DNA from: JAGRCP01 sp942490705
GTDB lineage: Bacteria; Chloroflexota; Anaerolineae; Caldilineales; Caldilineaceae
Reading direction: 5' to 3'
Assembly (NCBI GenBank): GCA_942490705.1
Contig: CALNXY010000014.1
Coordinates: 186,001-250,000, forward strand
DNA: 64,000 bases
Part shown: positions 50,192 through 60,843 of the stretch, one piece after another
Position numbering within the stretch: position 1 is the stretch's first letter
How the letters are laid out: each line of letters opens with the position of its first letter
Position numbers and translations under genes: made by a program
Notes under the pieces: generated by a model
What the model saw: only the letters and a program-made list of their open reading frames with translations
Database searches by the model: none
What the model was told of the DNA's origin: nothing

Positions 50192-52408
50192 ATGAATGAG
50201 CGCAAGATTGACTTTCGCTATGCCCCGCCTGACGTCTGGACCTGCATTGGTCGACCAGACGATCCCTACAAGAGCCTCGTGCGGGAAGATGGCGCGCTGC
50301 TTTATGAATTTCAGAATCTGGGTCTTGAAGTCTGGCGCTTCGAACGCGTCTTTGAGTTTGACCTGCAGAGCGCCGACAAGCCACTGGAAGTCTCGCAAGA
50401 GACAGAGTCGGCGCGTGTCCCCATTGTCACAACCAGAATCCGCTACCCACAGGCGACGCTAACGCTGCAAGCCTTTGGTCATGAGCACGATGAAGGTAGG
50501 CGGACGGATGTCGTGCTCTGGCGCGTCGAGGCAGCGTCGGAAGTGGAAGAGTTTCTAACCTACTTCCGCATGACGGCGCATACACCCTTTCATTTTCTTG
50601 CACCGCCCACGTTGGCGCCTGGAAAGAAAATCTATGCGGTGAAGGAAGAAGAGCGTGAAGAGAGCGATTACTGGGCGCGCATGACCCAGTACCATGTAGA
50701 ACCGCCGGATCTTGAACCTCAAGGTACGTTGGCACTATCTTCGGCCCCGCAGCCGCTGACAACGGTACACGCACGCGGGTTCACATCAGCCAGCGGGCTG
50801 GGCACGGCGCTGTTCTCCGTCGGGCCGAACCGCAGCGAGAGCGGCGTCCTCTTCTTCCCGCAAAATCACGACCATGTCGACGAACTGGATCTGGCGTGGG
50901 CGGAGCGAGCCTTGGCAAGCGAGCGCGCCTTCTGGCAGGCCCTACCGCTGCAACGCATCGCGCTGCAGACGCCCGACCCTGCCGTCAACGAGATGCTGGA
51001 GGCGTGCGCGCGCAATATCTTACAGGCCAGAGAGATCGAAGACGGATTACCCGTCTTCAAAGTCGGCCCAACCGTCTATCGCAACCTCTTTGTGGTCGAT
51101 GGTCACTTTTTTCTTGAGGCCGCCCGTTACCTGGGCTATGCGGACGACGCCGACGCCGGCGTAGAAACACTGCTGCGTCGCTTTCAGGATGATGGGTCAG
51201 TCGGCCTGATTCCAGACCACTTCAAGGAGACGGGCATCGCGCTGGCAACCCTGGTCCGCCAGAGCGAATTGAGCGGTGACTGGAGCCGTCTGCGCACGCA
51301 ATGGCCGCTCATACGCAAGTCTGTTCAGTACATTCACGACCTACGCGAGCAGGCCTATGCGCTTGATCCGGACAATCCCGTCTATGGGCTGATGCCCGAG
51401 GCGTTCTGTGATGGCGGGCTGGGCGGCAAGCGCCCCGAGTACTCGACGCCACTTTGGACGCTCTTCGGACTGAAAGAGATTGCGCGTGCCGCTCATTTGC
51501 TGGAGATGACCGAAGACGCAACCGCGTTCCAGGCCGAATTTGACTCACTGCTTGCCGATTTTCGCCGCTGTGCCGAACGTGATATGGCCATCCAGGCAGA
51601 CGGCACGCCCTACCTGCCCATGCGCATCCCCACTGGGAGTGGAGACCACCACTGGATTCCTGACTACCCACTGGATGTGCCGCCATGGCATCTCATCAAT
51701 CCGGGCACCGGCACGTGGGCGCTCGCGCAGGCAATCTATCCGGGCGAAGTATTTGCGGCTGATGAACCGCTCGTACAGAACTTCTGCACGCTGCTCGACC
51801 AGCTTGACGATGATGAGGGAATTCCCGTAGGCACCGGCTGGCTGCCCTATCAAGCCCTGTGGAGCTACGCCGCATCATTTTATGCCCATGTTTGGCTCTA
51901 TGCAGGCCGACCGGACAAGGCGCTGGACTACCTCTACAGCTTCGCGAATCATGCTTCCGGGACGCGGGTTTGGCGCGAAGAGCAGAGCACTACCGCTACA
52001 CGCCATGGCCAGCCTTTTGGCGATATGCCTCACAATTGGGCCTCGGTTGAGTTTATTCGCCTGGTACGAAATCTGCTTGTGTTTGAGCGAGATGACCGAC
52101 TCGAACTGCTCCATGGGTTACCCGCAGAATGGCTTCGCCCGGGACAACCACTGGTCATCGAGGCAACGCCCACTCGCTTTGGCCCCGTCTCGCTACGGCT
52201 GAACGTTGATGAAGCGGGAACCGGCGAAATTCAGGTCGAACTCAACTCTGATGAACACGCCACGCCTGCAATAATTGATCTACGCTTGCCGGCTACCTGC
52301 ACCATTGCAGGCGGCGCCGGCGATGGTCGCCCCCTGGATAACCTCCAAAAGAATCACATCACCTCTGAGCCCTTCCAGAAGCTGGCAGTGACATTTACGA
52401 TTGACTGA
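50192..52408 (+). CDS. Six-hairpin (alpha/alpha)6 glycosidase
   Basis: This 738-aa cytoplasmic protein has an N-terminal beta-domain (about 1-250) and an (alpha/alpha)6 barrel with VYRNLFVVDGHFFLEAARYL, DDGSVGLIPDHFKETGIALA and PSGD-like PTGSGDHHWIPDYPLD. The C-terminal beta part has LLHGLPAEWLRPGQPLVIEA, as in GH63, GH78 and GH15-like clans. The exact family cannot be fixed, but alpha-glycoside hydrolysis of the imported sugar is likely. It is the last gene of the mannoside operon. Confidence 0.82.
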   Translation: MNERKIDFRYAPPDVWTCIGRPDDPYKSLVREDGALLYEFQNLGLEVWRFERVFEFDLQSADKPLEVSQETESARVPIVTTRIRYPQATLTLQAFGHEHDEGRRTDVVLWRVEAASEVEEFLTYFRMTAHTPFHFLAPPTLAPGKKIYAVKEEEREESDYWARMTQYHVEPPDLEPQGTLALSSAPQPLTTVHARGFTSASGLGTALFSVGPNRSESGVLFFPQNHDHVDELDLAWAERALASERAFWQALPLQRIALQTPDPAVNEMLEACARNILQAREIEDGLPVFKVGPTVYRNLFVVDGHFFLEAARYLGYADDADAGVETLLRRFQDDGSVGLIPDHFKETGIALATLVRQSELSGDWSRLRTQWPLIRKSVQYIHDLREQAYALDPDNPVYGLMPEAFCDGGLGGKRPEYSTPLWTLFGLKEIARAAHLLEMTEDATAFQAEFDSLLADFRRCAERDMAIQADGTPYLPMRIPTGSGDHHWIPDYPLDVPPWHLINPGTGTWALAQAIYPGEVFAADEPLVQNFCTLLDQLDDDEGIPVGTGWLPYQALWSYAASFYAHVWLYAGRPDKALDYLYSFANHASGTRVWREEQSTTATRHGQPFGDMPHNWASVEFIRLVRNLLVFERDDRLELLHGLPAEWLRPGQPLVIEATPTRFGPVSLRLNVDEAGTGEIQVELNSDEHATPAIIDLRLPATCTIAGGAGDGRPLDNLQKNHITSEPFQKLAVTFTID

Positions 52409-52583
52409 ACGAGTTCTTGAGGCAATCTATCACGGCCGCATGAATCAGATTGAGAGATTCGTGCGGCCAATGTTTGCGTTTACCCCTCGCTTCGTCCCAA
52501 ACGGTAAACCACATCACTAGTCATGGCCGGTCACAGTCTGGTATACTATGGCCACTGACAACTGATTTTTCGGAGGAAATTGC

Positions 52584-54422
52584 ATGCGAGGCAACTGGAG
52601 CCGCAATGCTTTTGTCTACCTACTGATCCTGGTAGCGGGCGCGGCGCTCTTTTTCAATATCTACCGGCCGACCGAAGAACAGACCCAGATCTCTCTGGAT
52701 CAGTTGGCCGAAGCAATCCGTGACGGTGACGTCACCCAGGTTGTGGTCAATGGCGCCGCGGTCCGTGTGACGACGGATCCGGATCAAGCGGAACAGATCA
52801 CGCGCCGCGAAGAAACAGTGCCGTTGACGGAGACGCTGCGCGGGCTTGGCGTCACGCCAGAGCAGTTGGCGCGGGTGAAGATCCAATACGAGCAGCCGGG
52901 CAACGGCGGCAACTGGATCGCGCTGCTCGTCAACCTGCTCCCGCTCCTCTTCGTCGTCGGTCTCTTCTTTCTGCTCTTCCGCCAGACGCAAGGGTCTAAC
53001 AACCAGGCCCTCTCCTTTGGCAAAAGCAAGGCGCGAATGTTCACCGGCGACAAGCCGACGGTGACCTTTCAGGACGTGGCCGGGGCCGACGAGGCCAAGC
53101 AGGAGCTTGAGGAGATTGTAGAGTTTCTGCGCGAGCCACAGAAGTTTGCCGCCCTGGGCGCACGCATTCCCAAGGGTGTGCTGCTGGTCGGCCCACCGGG
53201 CACCGGCAAGACGCTCATGGCCAAGGCGGTCTCGGGTGAAGCGGGCGTGCCTTTCTTCAGCATCTCGGGCTCGGAATTCGTCGAAATGTTTGTGGGCGTG
53301 GGCGCCAGCCGCGTGCGCGATCTCTTTGAGCAGGCCAAGCGCAACAGTCCCTGCATCATCTTCATCGACGAAATCGATGCGGTCGGCCGCTATCGCGGCA
53401 CCGGATTGGGCGGCTCTCACGATGAGCGCGAACAGACGCTCAACCAGATTCTGGTGGAGATGGATGGCTTTGGCACCGACACCAACGTGATTCTGGTTGC
53501 GGCCACCAATCGGCCCGACATTCTCGACCCGGCCCTGCTGCGTCCCGGTCGCTTCGACCGCCGCGTGACCATGGATCGTCCCGATATTGAGGGACGACGC
53601 CAGATTCTTGAAGTACACGCCAAGGGCAAGCCGCTGGCAGGCGATATCGACATGGAATCGATCGCCAAACAGACGCCCGGCTTCGTAGGCGCGGATCTGG
53701 AAAATGTCGTTAACGAGGCGGCAATTCTGGCGGCCCGACGCAACAAGCGCGCAATCGGCATGGACGAAATGCAGGAGGCTGTCGAACGACTGGGTATGGG
53801 TGGTCCGGAGCGGCGCAGTCGCCTGATGACAACCAAAGAGAAGGAAGTCGTGGCCTATCATGAGGCCGGTCATGCGCTGGTGTCCAGACTGTGTGAAAAC
53901 TCGGATCCGATCCAGAAGATCACGATCGTACCCCGTGGTCAGGCCGGCGGATACGTGTGGCGCGTCTCCGACTATGATCGCGTGCTCGCCTCCCGCTCTT
54001 ACTATATGGACAACATTGCGGTGGCCCTGGGTGGTCGTGTGGCCGAGGAATTGGTCTTTGGCGACATCTCCAGCGGCGCCAGCGGCGACATCCAGCAGCT
54101 AACGCAGATGGCGCGCTCCATGATCACCAAGTACGGCATGAGCGAAGCCATGGGTCCGCTGCAGTTTGGACAGCAAGACGAGATGGTCTTCCTGGGGCGT
54201 GATCTGGCGGAGCAGCGTGACTATAGTGAAGAAGTGGCCGAGCAGATCGATGCGGAGCTACGCTATATCGTTGACGAATCCTACCAGCGGGTGCGCCAGC
54301 TGCTGGCTACCCACATCGACAAGCTCCATGCAATCGCACGGGCGCTGCTGGAGCGGGAGACGCTGGACAACGACCAGTTCGAGGAAGTCTTCCAGGACGG
54401 GGCGGCGCCGACGCCTGCGTAG
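52584..54422 (+). CDS. ftsH: ATP-dependent zinc metalloprotease FtsH
   Basis: This 612-aa membrane protease of quality control has two N-terminal helices (about 8-25 and 110-132) with the small extracellular domain between. The AAA+ module has Walker A GPPGTGKT (about 204-211), the pore loop FVGVGASRVR, Walker B CIIFIDEID and the second region of homology ALLRPGRFDRR. The peptidase domain carries HEAGH (about 427). A TATACT -10-like box lies 38 bases upstream, but no good -35 is seen. GGAGG stands before the ATG. Confidence 0.97.
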   Translation: MRGNWSRNAFVYLLILVAGAALFFNIYRPTEEQTQISLDQLAEAIRDGDVTQVVVNGAAVRVTTDPDQAEQITRREETVPLTETLRGLGVTPEQLARVKIQYEQPGNGGNWIALLVNLLPLLFVVGLFFLLFRQTQGSNNQALSFGKSKARMFTGDKPTVTFQDVAGADEAKQELEEIVEFLREPQKFAALGARIPKGVLLVGPPGTGKTLMAKAVSGEAGVPFFSISGSEFVEMFVGVGASRVRDLFEQAKRNSPCIIFIDEIDAVGRYRGTGLGGSHDEREQTLNQILVEMDGFGTDTNVILVAATNRPDILDPALLRPGRFDRRVTMDRPDIEGRRQILEVHAKGKPLAGDIDMESIAKQTPGFVGADLENVVNEAAILAARRNKRAIGMDEMQEAVERLGMGGPERRSRLMTTKEKEVVAYHEAGHALVSRLCENSDPIQKITIVPRGQAGGYVWRVSDYDRVLASRSYYMDNIAVALGGRVAEELVFGDISSGASGDIQQLTQMARSMITKYGMSEAMGPLQFGQQDEMVFLGRDLAEQRDYSEEVAEQIDAELRYIVDESYQRVRQLLATHIDKLHAIARALLERETLDNDQFEEVFQDGAAPTPA

Positions 54423-54508
54423 GCGCTGGTGACATTTCGAAAACCACCAACTTTACGCCTGCAACGTCCAAATGTCAACGGGACCTGAGCACGAAGGTTG
54501 AGACAAAC

Positions 54509-54549
54509 AAAAATGGGGTGGTTGCGTTAACGCAACCACCCCATTTTTT
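54509..54549 (+). terminator. Rho-independent terminator after ftsH
   Basis: A 16-base stem, AAATGGGGTGGTTGCG (54511-54526), pairs perfectly with 54531-54546 around TTAA and is followed by a T run to 54549. Runs of A on the left mean it may also act for the convergent minus-strand gene. Confidence 0.95.
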
Positions 54550-54611
54550 CGTTAGGGAAGATCTGATCGACGGTTGGTCATCACAAAGTAGCGTGCCCGT
54601 TGGCGTCCTAA

Positions 54612-54977
54612 TTAGCTGCGCGCTACCAATAAGACACCCACGCAAATGACCAGCACGCCCGCCCAACGCAGACCAGAGACATGCTCGCCCAACATGAGCG
54701 CGCTGACGAGCGTCACAAGCACATACCCGAGGCTCAACGCAGGATAGGCATAGCTTAGGTCAACGCGGCTGAGCAAGACCAGCCAGAAGATGCTGCTCAG
54801 GCCATAGGCGCCGACGCCGGCAAGGACGTAGGGATTGGTAAACGCAATGGTCAAACTGCTGATCATCTGGCTGAGATCGCCGCTAATCACGCCAACCTGG
54901 CTCATGCCGCGTTTCATCAGGAACTGTCCCGCCACATTCAAGGTGACAGTCACGAGCAGCAGAAGCATCTGCTTCAT
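54612..54977 (-). CDS. EamA/SMR-type small membrane transporter
   Basis: This 121-aa protein has four hydrophobic helices: QMLLLLVTVTLNVAGQFLMK at the start, PYVLAGVGAYGLSSIFWLVL, then SYAYPALSLGYVLVTLVSAL and a final WAGVLVICVGVLLV. The pattern LSYAYPALSLGYVLV is typical of SMR/EamA relatives, but the usual Glu14 of EmrE is absent in helix 1, so it is not a standard multidrug pump. AAGGAGA precedes ATG 54977. Confidence 0.82.
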   Translation of the reverse strand: MKQMLLLLVTVTLNVAGQFLMKRGMSQVGVISGDLSQMISSLTIAFTNPYVLAGVGAYGLSSIFWLVLLSRVDLSYAYPALSLGYVLVTLVSALMLGEHVSGLRWAGVLVICVGVLLVARS

Positions 54978-55159
54978 AATGGCACTTCTCCTTCTGCCTA
55001 CAAGAGCCCGAGGGTCGCGCCGCGGACCGGGCAAACCTGCTTATTGTACCTGATGACCATCCCAGGCGCGAATTTAGGCGCTCAGTTTGACAATCACTTT
55101 TCGATGAATGTGTGGTCGTACGCCTTTGTAAGCTAACGGACGCATGCTATACTTCGAGC

Positions 55160-55819
55160 ATGACCATGGAACCTACGAATCCCTTCGAAAGGCGTAGCGA
55201 AGAGCTACGCAAATATCACCGGCCAGGCCTGACGCCACAGTCTGGTCCCCTGCCCGCGACTGACGCAAATGATCCGGCTGCGCCGCGCCCTCCGCTCCCA
55301 GCGGGCACGGTAACCGTCTGGCCGCTGCCGCCCGTGTCGAAGGACGAACCGCGCACGCGTTTGGTCGTCGCCTGCACAGCCAATATCTGCCGCTCGCCCA
55401 TGGTCGGAGGTATTCTGCAGCGTCGGTTTGAAGAAGCGGGGCTGGCCGAGCAAGTTGAAATTACGTCAGCGGGCGTCTACGGGCTGACGGGAGAACCGGC
55501 CAGTCAGCCGGGCGTCGAGCTACTGGCCAAGCGCAACATTGACATCAGCGGCCACGTGTCGCGTCCGCTCGAAGACGAGGAGATTCTGGATGCAGACCTC
55601 GTTATCGTTATGGAAGAGTCGCACCGGCAGGTGATCCTGGCCTCTTTGCCCGCGGCACGCTACAAGATTGTGCTCTTCTCCGAACTGGCAGCGCTTTCCA
55701 ATGACATGGAAGACCCCTACCGGAAGGGCCCCAAGGCCTATCGGAAGACGTTGGCGACGATCGACTCTACGCTCGATGCGGGCTGGAACCGTCTGTTGCG
55801 CCGCCTGCAGCTCTACTAG
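55160..55819 (+). CDS. Low-molecular-weight protein-tyrosine-phosphatase family protein
   Basis: This 219-aa protein has a disordered Pro-rich N-terminus of about 65 residues, then the LMW-PTP domain. The active-site loop C72-T-A-N-I-C-R78 (C-x5-R) is in VVACTANICRSP, and the general acid is in NDMEDPYRKG. GVYGLTGEPASQPGVELLAK and ISGHVSRPLEDEEI are family-like. It could dephosphorylate a Tyr kinase of exopolysaccharide synthesis or act as an arsenate reductase. ATG 55160 is the start I prefer because an upstream ATG (55112) only adds weak sequence. Confidence 0.88.
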   Translation: MTMEPTNPFERRSEELRKYHRPGLTPQSGPLPATDANDPAAPRPPLPAGTVTVWPLPPVSKDEPRTRLVVACTANICRSPMVGGILQRRFEEAGLAEQVEITSAGVYGLTGEPASQPGVELLAKRNIDISGHVSRPLEDEEILDADLVIVMEESHRQVILASLPAARYKIVLFSELAALSNDMEDPYRKGPKAYRKTLATIDSTLDAGWNRLLRRLQLY

Positions 55820-55881
55820 GTCCAGCGAGTAGGCATGGCTGGTCAAAGCAGGCTGGACGCGCTTCCCTTGTATCGTCCCAC

Positions 55882-58800
55882 TCACCACGCCGACAGACAC
55901 GCTGCGCACGAAAAGGCCGCGGGCGCTGCGCCCGGGCTGAGCAAGGCATAAGTCCCCAATGCTTGAATTATGCCGACGTGCGCGCCCTGACTTGAATCGG
56001 CTGCACTGGGGACCTGCCCCCACATTCCCTCAGCCGGATCCCACCGATAGACAGTCAAATCTTCTACCGTGACGCCATCTGTGAGCAGATGGTGATCATA
56101 GTGCATGGCCAGCACCCCCGGTTTCTCCAGTCTGGTCAGCGCACCCGAGGCGGTGATCTCATAGGGATCGCCTAACAGGGTCATCCCTGGCGGCAGCGGA
56201 CCGGGAATCGCGCCAGGCGGCATGACGACAAAATAGGCTTCACTAGATGGCAGGCTGCCGGCATCAATCCGCAAATGGAGATTGCCATCGTCGGAGTAGA
56301 CCTCGCCAAAACGGTCGTTGACGATGTGTTGAAGACGATAGTTTGACTGCAGCCGCACCCGGCTATCGGCCATCGAGCCAAAAACGCGCACCCGACCCAA
56401 TCCCTGCTCAGTCGCTGCAAAAGAGATCTGCCCGCTGTACGTGCCAGTCGTCGGACTATAGGCGATGACGGGCGCATATTCCACCTCATCACCCGGTTCA
56501 GAAATCGAGATGCCCAAATCTGCGTCCTCGCCAAAGTTGTGGAGCGCAAAGAGCAGGTCGATCTGACCGCTCTCCGGGCTGGGCTCGGCTACGATGCGCA
56601 TGTGGGGAATAGTGCGGCCCGGGGCGAGGGCGACGTTGTGCGCGATAACTGACGTTACCGGTTCCAGGACGAGTAGCAGTTCAGGTTGATCGCTCACAAA
56701 AGCGTCGCCTGAGAAGCCGCCATCAAAGGACGCCGCACGGATGGTGTCGCCGGTGGTTGCGCCATAGACGTCCAGGTTCCCTGCTTCATCTGTCAACCCC
56801 TGGCCGATTACCTGAATGCCCGACTGACGATAGAGCGCGACAATCGCATTGGCGACAGGATTGCCGGTCGGGCCGAGCACGGTCAAGGAGCGAGGCGGCT
56901 CCGGTGCTTCACCAATGTGGCGTTGCACCGTCGGCCACGCCGGCAGCGAGGGCGGCAACCGGTCCGGCCCGGCCAAAACGGTCTCACGCTCTATCGGGCT
57001 AATCACCCGCCAGCGCGGCAGCACAGGCGGACTGCTTTCGGGATCAGCCAGCGGATCTGCGTAGGCCGCAACGATGGTCTCCCACGCCGACTGCTGCGCA
57101 TATTGAAACTGCAGCGTTGCCAGACACGCAGGGGACCAGAGACCGGGTACTTCGAAGGCGCTGAATTCGGTTGCCCGATAGCCATCGTACATGGCGCTTG
57201 CCCGAATCGCCTCGGGGTCGATGGCATCTTCGCTGCTGGCGGGACAGAAAGCCGGCACTTCTCCAAGAACGTTGCCGTTCTCATCAAATTCATAGGCTAC
57301 ATACTCATCATAGAGATAGAGCGCATAGTGGCTGAATTCATGGATCAACGTCCTGTACCCCTCAGGTTGGTCCCAGGCGCCGCTGTTCCCCGTTTGCCCG
57401 TCCCACCCACGGCCGATGCGAATGATATGGGCCGTGTCCTCTTCCAGGAGCCCACCGACATAGGCATGGGGCCGTACGATATTCTTTGTCGAGACCTGGA
57501 TGTCTGCATCGGCCCAGTTCTGGGCGTCGGCATAGATCTCCACATTGCCAAAGGCCATCTGGCCGTCGGTTAGATCAAAGAGATGGTTTGATGCCAGCGT
57601 GACGGCGCGCGCAATCTGCTCGACGTACGCCTCAGTCGCGTCCCACTCGATTGAGACCAGTAGATTGAAGAGGATCAGCGGATTGTCACGCTGCAACACG
57701 AGCCGTTGCTCGCCGGCGTCCGTGACTGTGTGAGGCGCAAGTTCCTCGCCGGCACGAACGATGCTCGTCAAGTACGTCGTATAAGCCCAGCCGTCGTGCA
57801 TGGCCCGGATTGACGGGGTAGTCTCTACGTCGAGTAGTGCGACCAGTTCCGTCCCCACCGGCAGAGGCTCGCGCTGGATCATGCCGGCCTGGTTCGTGCG
57901 CCCAATCGGCTCGCCATCGGCAAAGACCTGGGCGCCTGAGGCCGGGGCGCCCGTCTCGTCTACAACCTTCACATACCATGCCGGCGCGGCCGGAGCCGTT
58001 ACACGCAAGTCGTCCATGTGCCAGTCGCCGGTCTCGGATTTACCCGTGATGTGCAAGTAGAGCAGCCCATTCCGGGCGAGGTCAATCGGCCGCTCAGCGC
58101 TGTAGATCTGTTGGCCATTGCGATAGAAATCGACGTGCCCGTCCGGTTTCACGTGGATGCGAAACCGGTGCCAGATGCCGTCTAGCGCGCGTCCAGTCTT
58201 CGTGGAGGCTTTCGAGTTCGTCCTGTCGCACCATATACTCGACTGTACCAGATTCTGTTGATGCACCAATCGCAACGAGTTGCGTGCGGCACTCCACTTC
58301 CAGGTTGTCAGTGGGCGTGCAGGGCGTCAGGGCAACGCTGAGGCTCGAATATTTCTCGCCGATCGTCCCCGTTCCCCGCAGCGCAAACTCAATATTCAGC
58401 CCAGACGTGATATCCAGGGGCCGGTTGAGAAGCACCCCACTGTGAAAATTGCCATCGCCGTTGGGCTCAAACGCTGCCGTGCCATCCGGTCCGCGATCGG
58501 CTTCAACACGGGGCGCGGGGCTGCCGTACGCTGACCACAGCTCCGCACGTAGGCCGTCAATCCAGTCTTCACTGAAGCGGGTGACGCAGGGCGGTGTGGT
58601 CACGCGGGCGAGATTTGAGTAGCCGGTGCGGCGCCCATCCGCGGTTTGGATATCTGTTCGATAGAGGTAGGTAACCCCACAGGTCACGCGATTGTCCGCA
58701 TAGCTTGTAGATCCAGCATCAACAGTTGCGATTTCAGCCCACGCGCGGCCCTCTTCGGCCCGCTCAATGCGGATGAGCGCAGCATCCTCGACCGCGTGGC

Positions 58801-59575
58801 TCCAGTTCAGGTCAATTTGAGTTGGATAGGCGACGGTAGCGGTCAGATCACTGCTGGCGATAAGCGCACCGGCCAGCGGTTCGATGGTCACGCTATCGAT
58901 ATCGACAGAGCAGTAGTTGCTGCTGACGTTGCGCCCGGTTTCGCCGGCAAAGAGCATGGAGTAGACGCCGTCGTACGTAACGGTTCCAGTCACCTGGCCG
59001 ACCTCCGCCACCGTCAATTCGACCAACCCGTCAACAATCGTCAACGTGGCCTCATAAGGCTGCGCCTCCTCGACCCACAGCCACGGTCCAAGCCAGTCAC
59101 AGCCATCGGTGCCATGATTCAGTACAACGCCACTGGCATTGATCAGCGGCCCCTGAACCGGACATCCACCGCCAAAAAATCCGCTGGTGATCATGATCCC
59201 GGATTTTAACTCGTCGCCAATTCCGGTATGCACGGCGCAGTTGTTTTCCCAATCATTGATCTGACCGCGCAAGGTGATGCGCACATTGCCGCTGAATGAT
59301 GGAATCGGCCGATAGGCAAATTGCTGACCTGCGCCGGCCGGACGGGCCAGCAGGAGGCCGTCCTCGATGGCAATCTTGTCAGGATCCGTAATGGTCAACC
59401 CATCAGGGGAGACAAATTCCTCGACCAGGGGATAGGCGTCGCCGGGCAATGCGTCATCAGCCTGGGCAAAGAGACTAATCGGGAGAGCGAGCGTGCAGAA
59501 GAAAATTGCAGCAATGATTAAGCGAACTGACGCGCTCAGACGAGTTCGTCGCGGAGGGGACACCGTGTCTCGCAT
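55882..59575 (-). pseudogene. Very large secreted protein with HEFSH metallopeptidase-like domain, frameshifted
   Basis: Two frames, 58094-59575 and 55882-58275, form one gene of about 1,220 aa, broken near 58195-58205. The first frame has a signal peptide (RLIIAAIFFCTLALPISLFA), lectin-like beta domains and an FN3-like part. The second continues the lectin domain (GIWHRFRIHVKPDGHVDFYR) and has a MG/CNA-type repeat. It also has the zinc motif HEFSHYALYLYDEYVAYEF (H-E-x2-H) and C-terminal beta domains ending in GTYALLSPG. The surrounding protein is intact in both frames, so a single-base error, real frameshift or programmed shift are all possible. Confidence 0.75.
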
Positions 59576-59799
59576 TTTTCACTCCGTTGGTGCGGCTGGC
59601 GTTCGTGATTGAGGCGGGGGATTTGGTCTATAGTGGAGTCTACAACTGAAGCCGGGCTTTGTCACGCGTCAACAGCGGCCGTCTAGCCCACGGCATTCAT
59701 GGCCGGGCGGCGGCTGTAGCGAACCGAGCGGGATCACCCGTGTTTGCCGTAAGCAGAAGGAGGGACAGGAAGGAAGATTGGGCGGGCGGATGGAGACGC

Positions 59800-60726
59800 C
59801 TATTGCTTGCGTATGACAAGCGTGCCAAGCACGCGCTGGCGATCTGGTGTCAAGTCGACGGCTTCCACTTCATGCCCTGGAATCTCGCGGAGCAAGCCGG
59901 CGATCTCGCCCAAGGAGCGATAGTGGAATCGCCAGCCGCCATAGCAGTCGAGGAACGCGGCGTCCAGACAATCCGTCAGAAAGTTGGCAATGAACAGCCT
60001 GCCGCCCGGCCGCAGCGCAGCCCACATGCGCATGATCAGCACCTGGGCAGGTCGCTCGGAAAGCTGACTGAAGAGCAACGGCGCATAGATCAGGTCCAAT
60101 TTGCCCTGCCCAAGCCTCGTCAGCGCCTGGCGGCCCTGGGCGATGGCGGGCAAGGAGCCGTGGACCGTACTCACGCCGGCGCGACCGTACATGCGAGCAA
60201 CACGCGCCAGCAGCGCCTTGCTGTCGCTCAGCGCAGTATAGTGAGCGACAGCGCCCGACGCCAAGGAGAAGGAGAGCTCCGCAGCGCGCATGTAGCCCGG
60301 CTCCAGCGCCAGCACGCGTGGACGCGTCACGTCGGCCGCCGTCGCATCCACCAGGCGCGCGATCCGCCGTCGCTGCTGGCGCACGGCCCGCGACGCCGCG
60401 CTGTTGACCGTATACGAGAAGATCGTCTTGCCCAGCGGCGTGATCTCATCGACCGTCACCGGCACGCCGTAGTAGATGCTGTCCAGGAAACGATAGTCAG
60501 GCCGATGCCGCCTGGCCGCGCGAAAGCTACCGCCGATGAGCGGGTCCTGGTGGATCAGCTCCGTCAGCCGGTGGGGTAAGCAGACCGTGTCGACCTGTGC
60601 TCGCCATGCCGCCGGCGTACGGCTGACCCGCGCTTCATGCAGGCCAGCGTAGAGATAGGTCAGCGCCGGACCCACGTGACCTTGGTGCAGGCCGTCATAG
60701 ACTTCGTCAAGGAGGATGTCGATCAT
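59800..60726 (-). CDS. SAM-dependent methyltransferase
   Basis: This 308-aa protein has an N-terminal helical part with YLYAGLHEARVSRTPAAW and FRAARRHRPDYRFLDSIYYG, then a Rossmann methyltransferase domain. Motif I is PRVLALEPGYMRAAELS (with Glu in place of the usual Asp-x-Gly), motif IV KLDLIYAPLLFSQLSE and post-motif ALRPGGRLFIANF. The N-terminal part resembles proteins called 3-hydroxypalmitic acid methyl ester (extracellular factor) synthases. That link is inference. It stands alone on the minus strand. Confidence 0.8.
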   Translation of the reverse strand: MIDILLDEVYDGLHQGHVGPALTYLYAGLHEARVSRTPAAWRAQVDTVCLPHRLTELIHQDPLIGGSFRAARRHRPDYRFLDSIYYGVPVTVDEITPLGKTIFSYTVNSAASRAVRQQRRRIARLVDATAADVTRPRVLALEPGYMRAAELSFSLASGAVAHYTALSDSKALLARVARMYGRAGVSTVHGSLPAIAQGRQALTRLGQGKLDLIYAPLLFSQLSERPAQVLIMRMWAALRPGGRLFIANFLTDCLDAAFLDCYGGWRFHYRSLGEIAGLLREIPGHEVEAVDLTPDRQRVLGTLVIRKQ

Positions 60727-60843
60727 GTGTCGTTGCCTGTCTGCATAGATACGGCGTGGTTGAAATCATAGTCTGCTACAGAGTCTGTGGCGTGAGCCGG
60801 TCATACGAATCAGGAGGAACAGAGCCACTACTGCCATGGCGCC

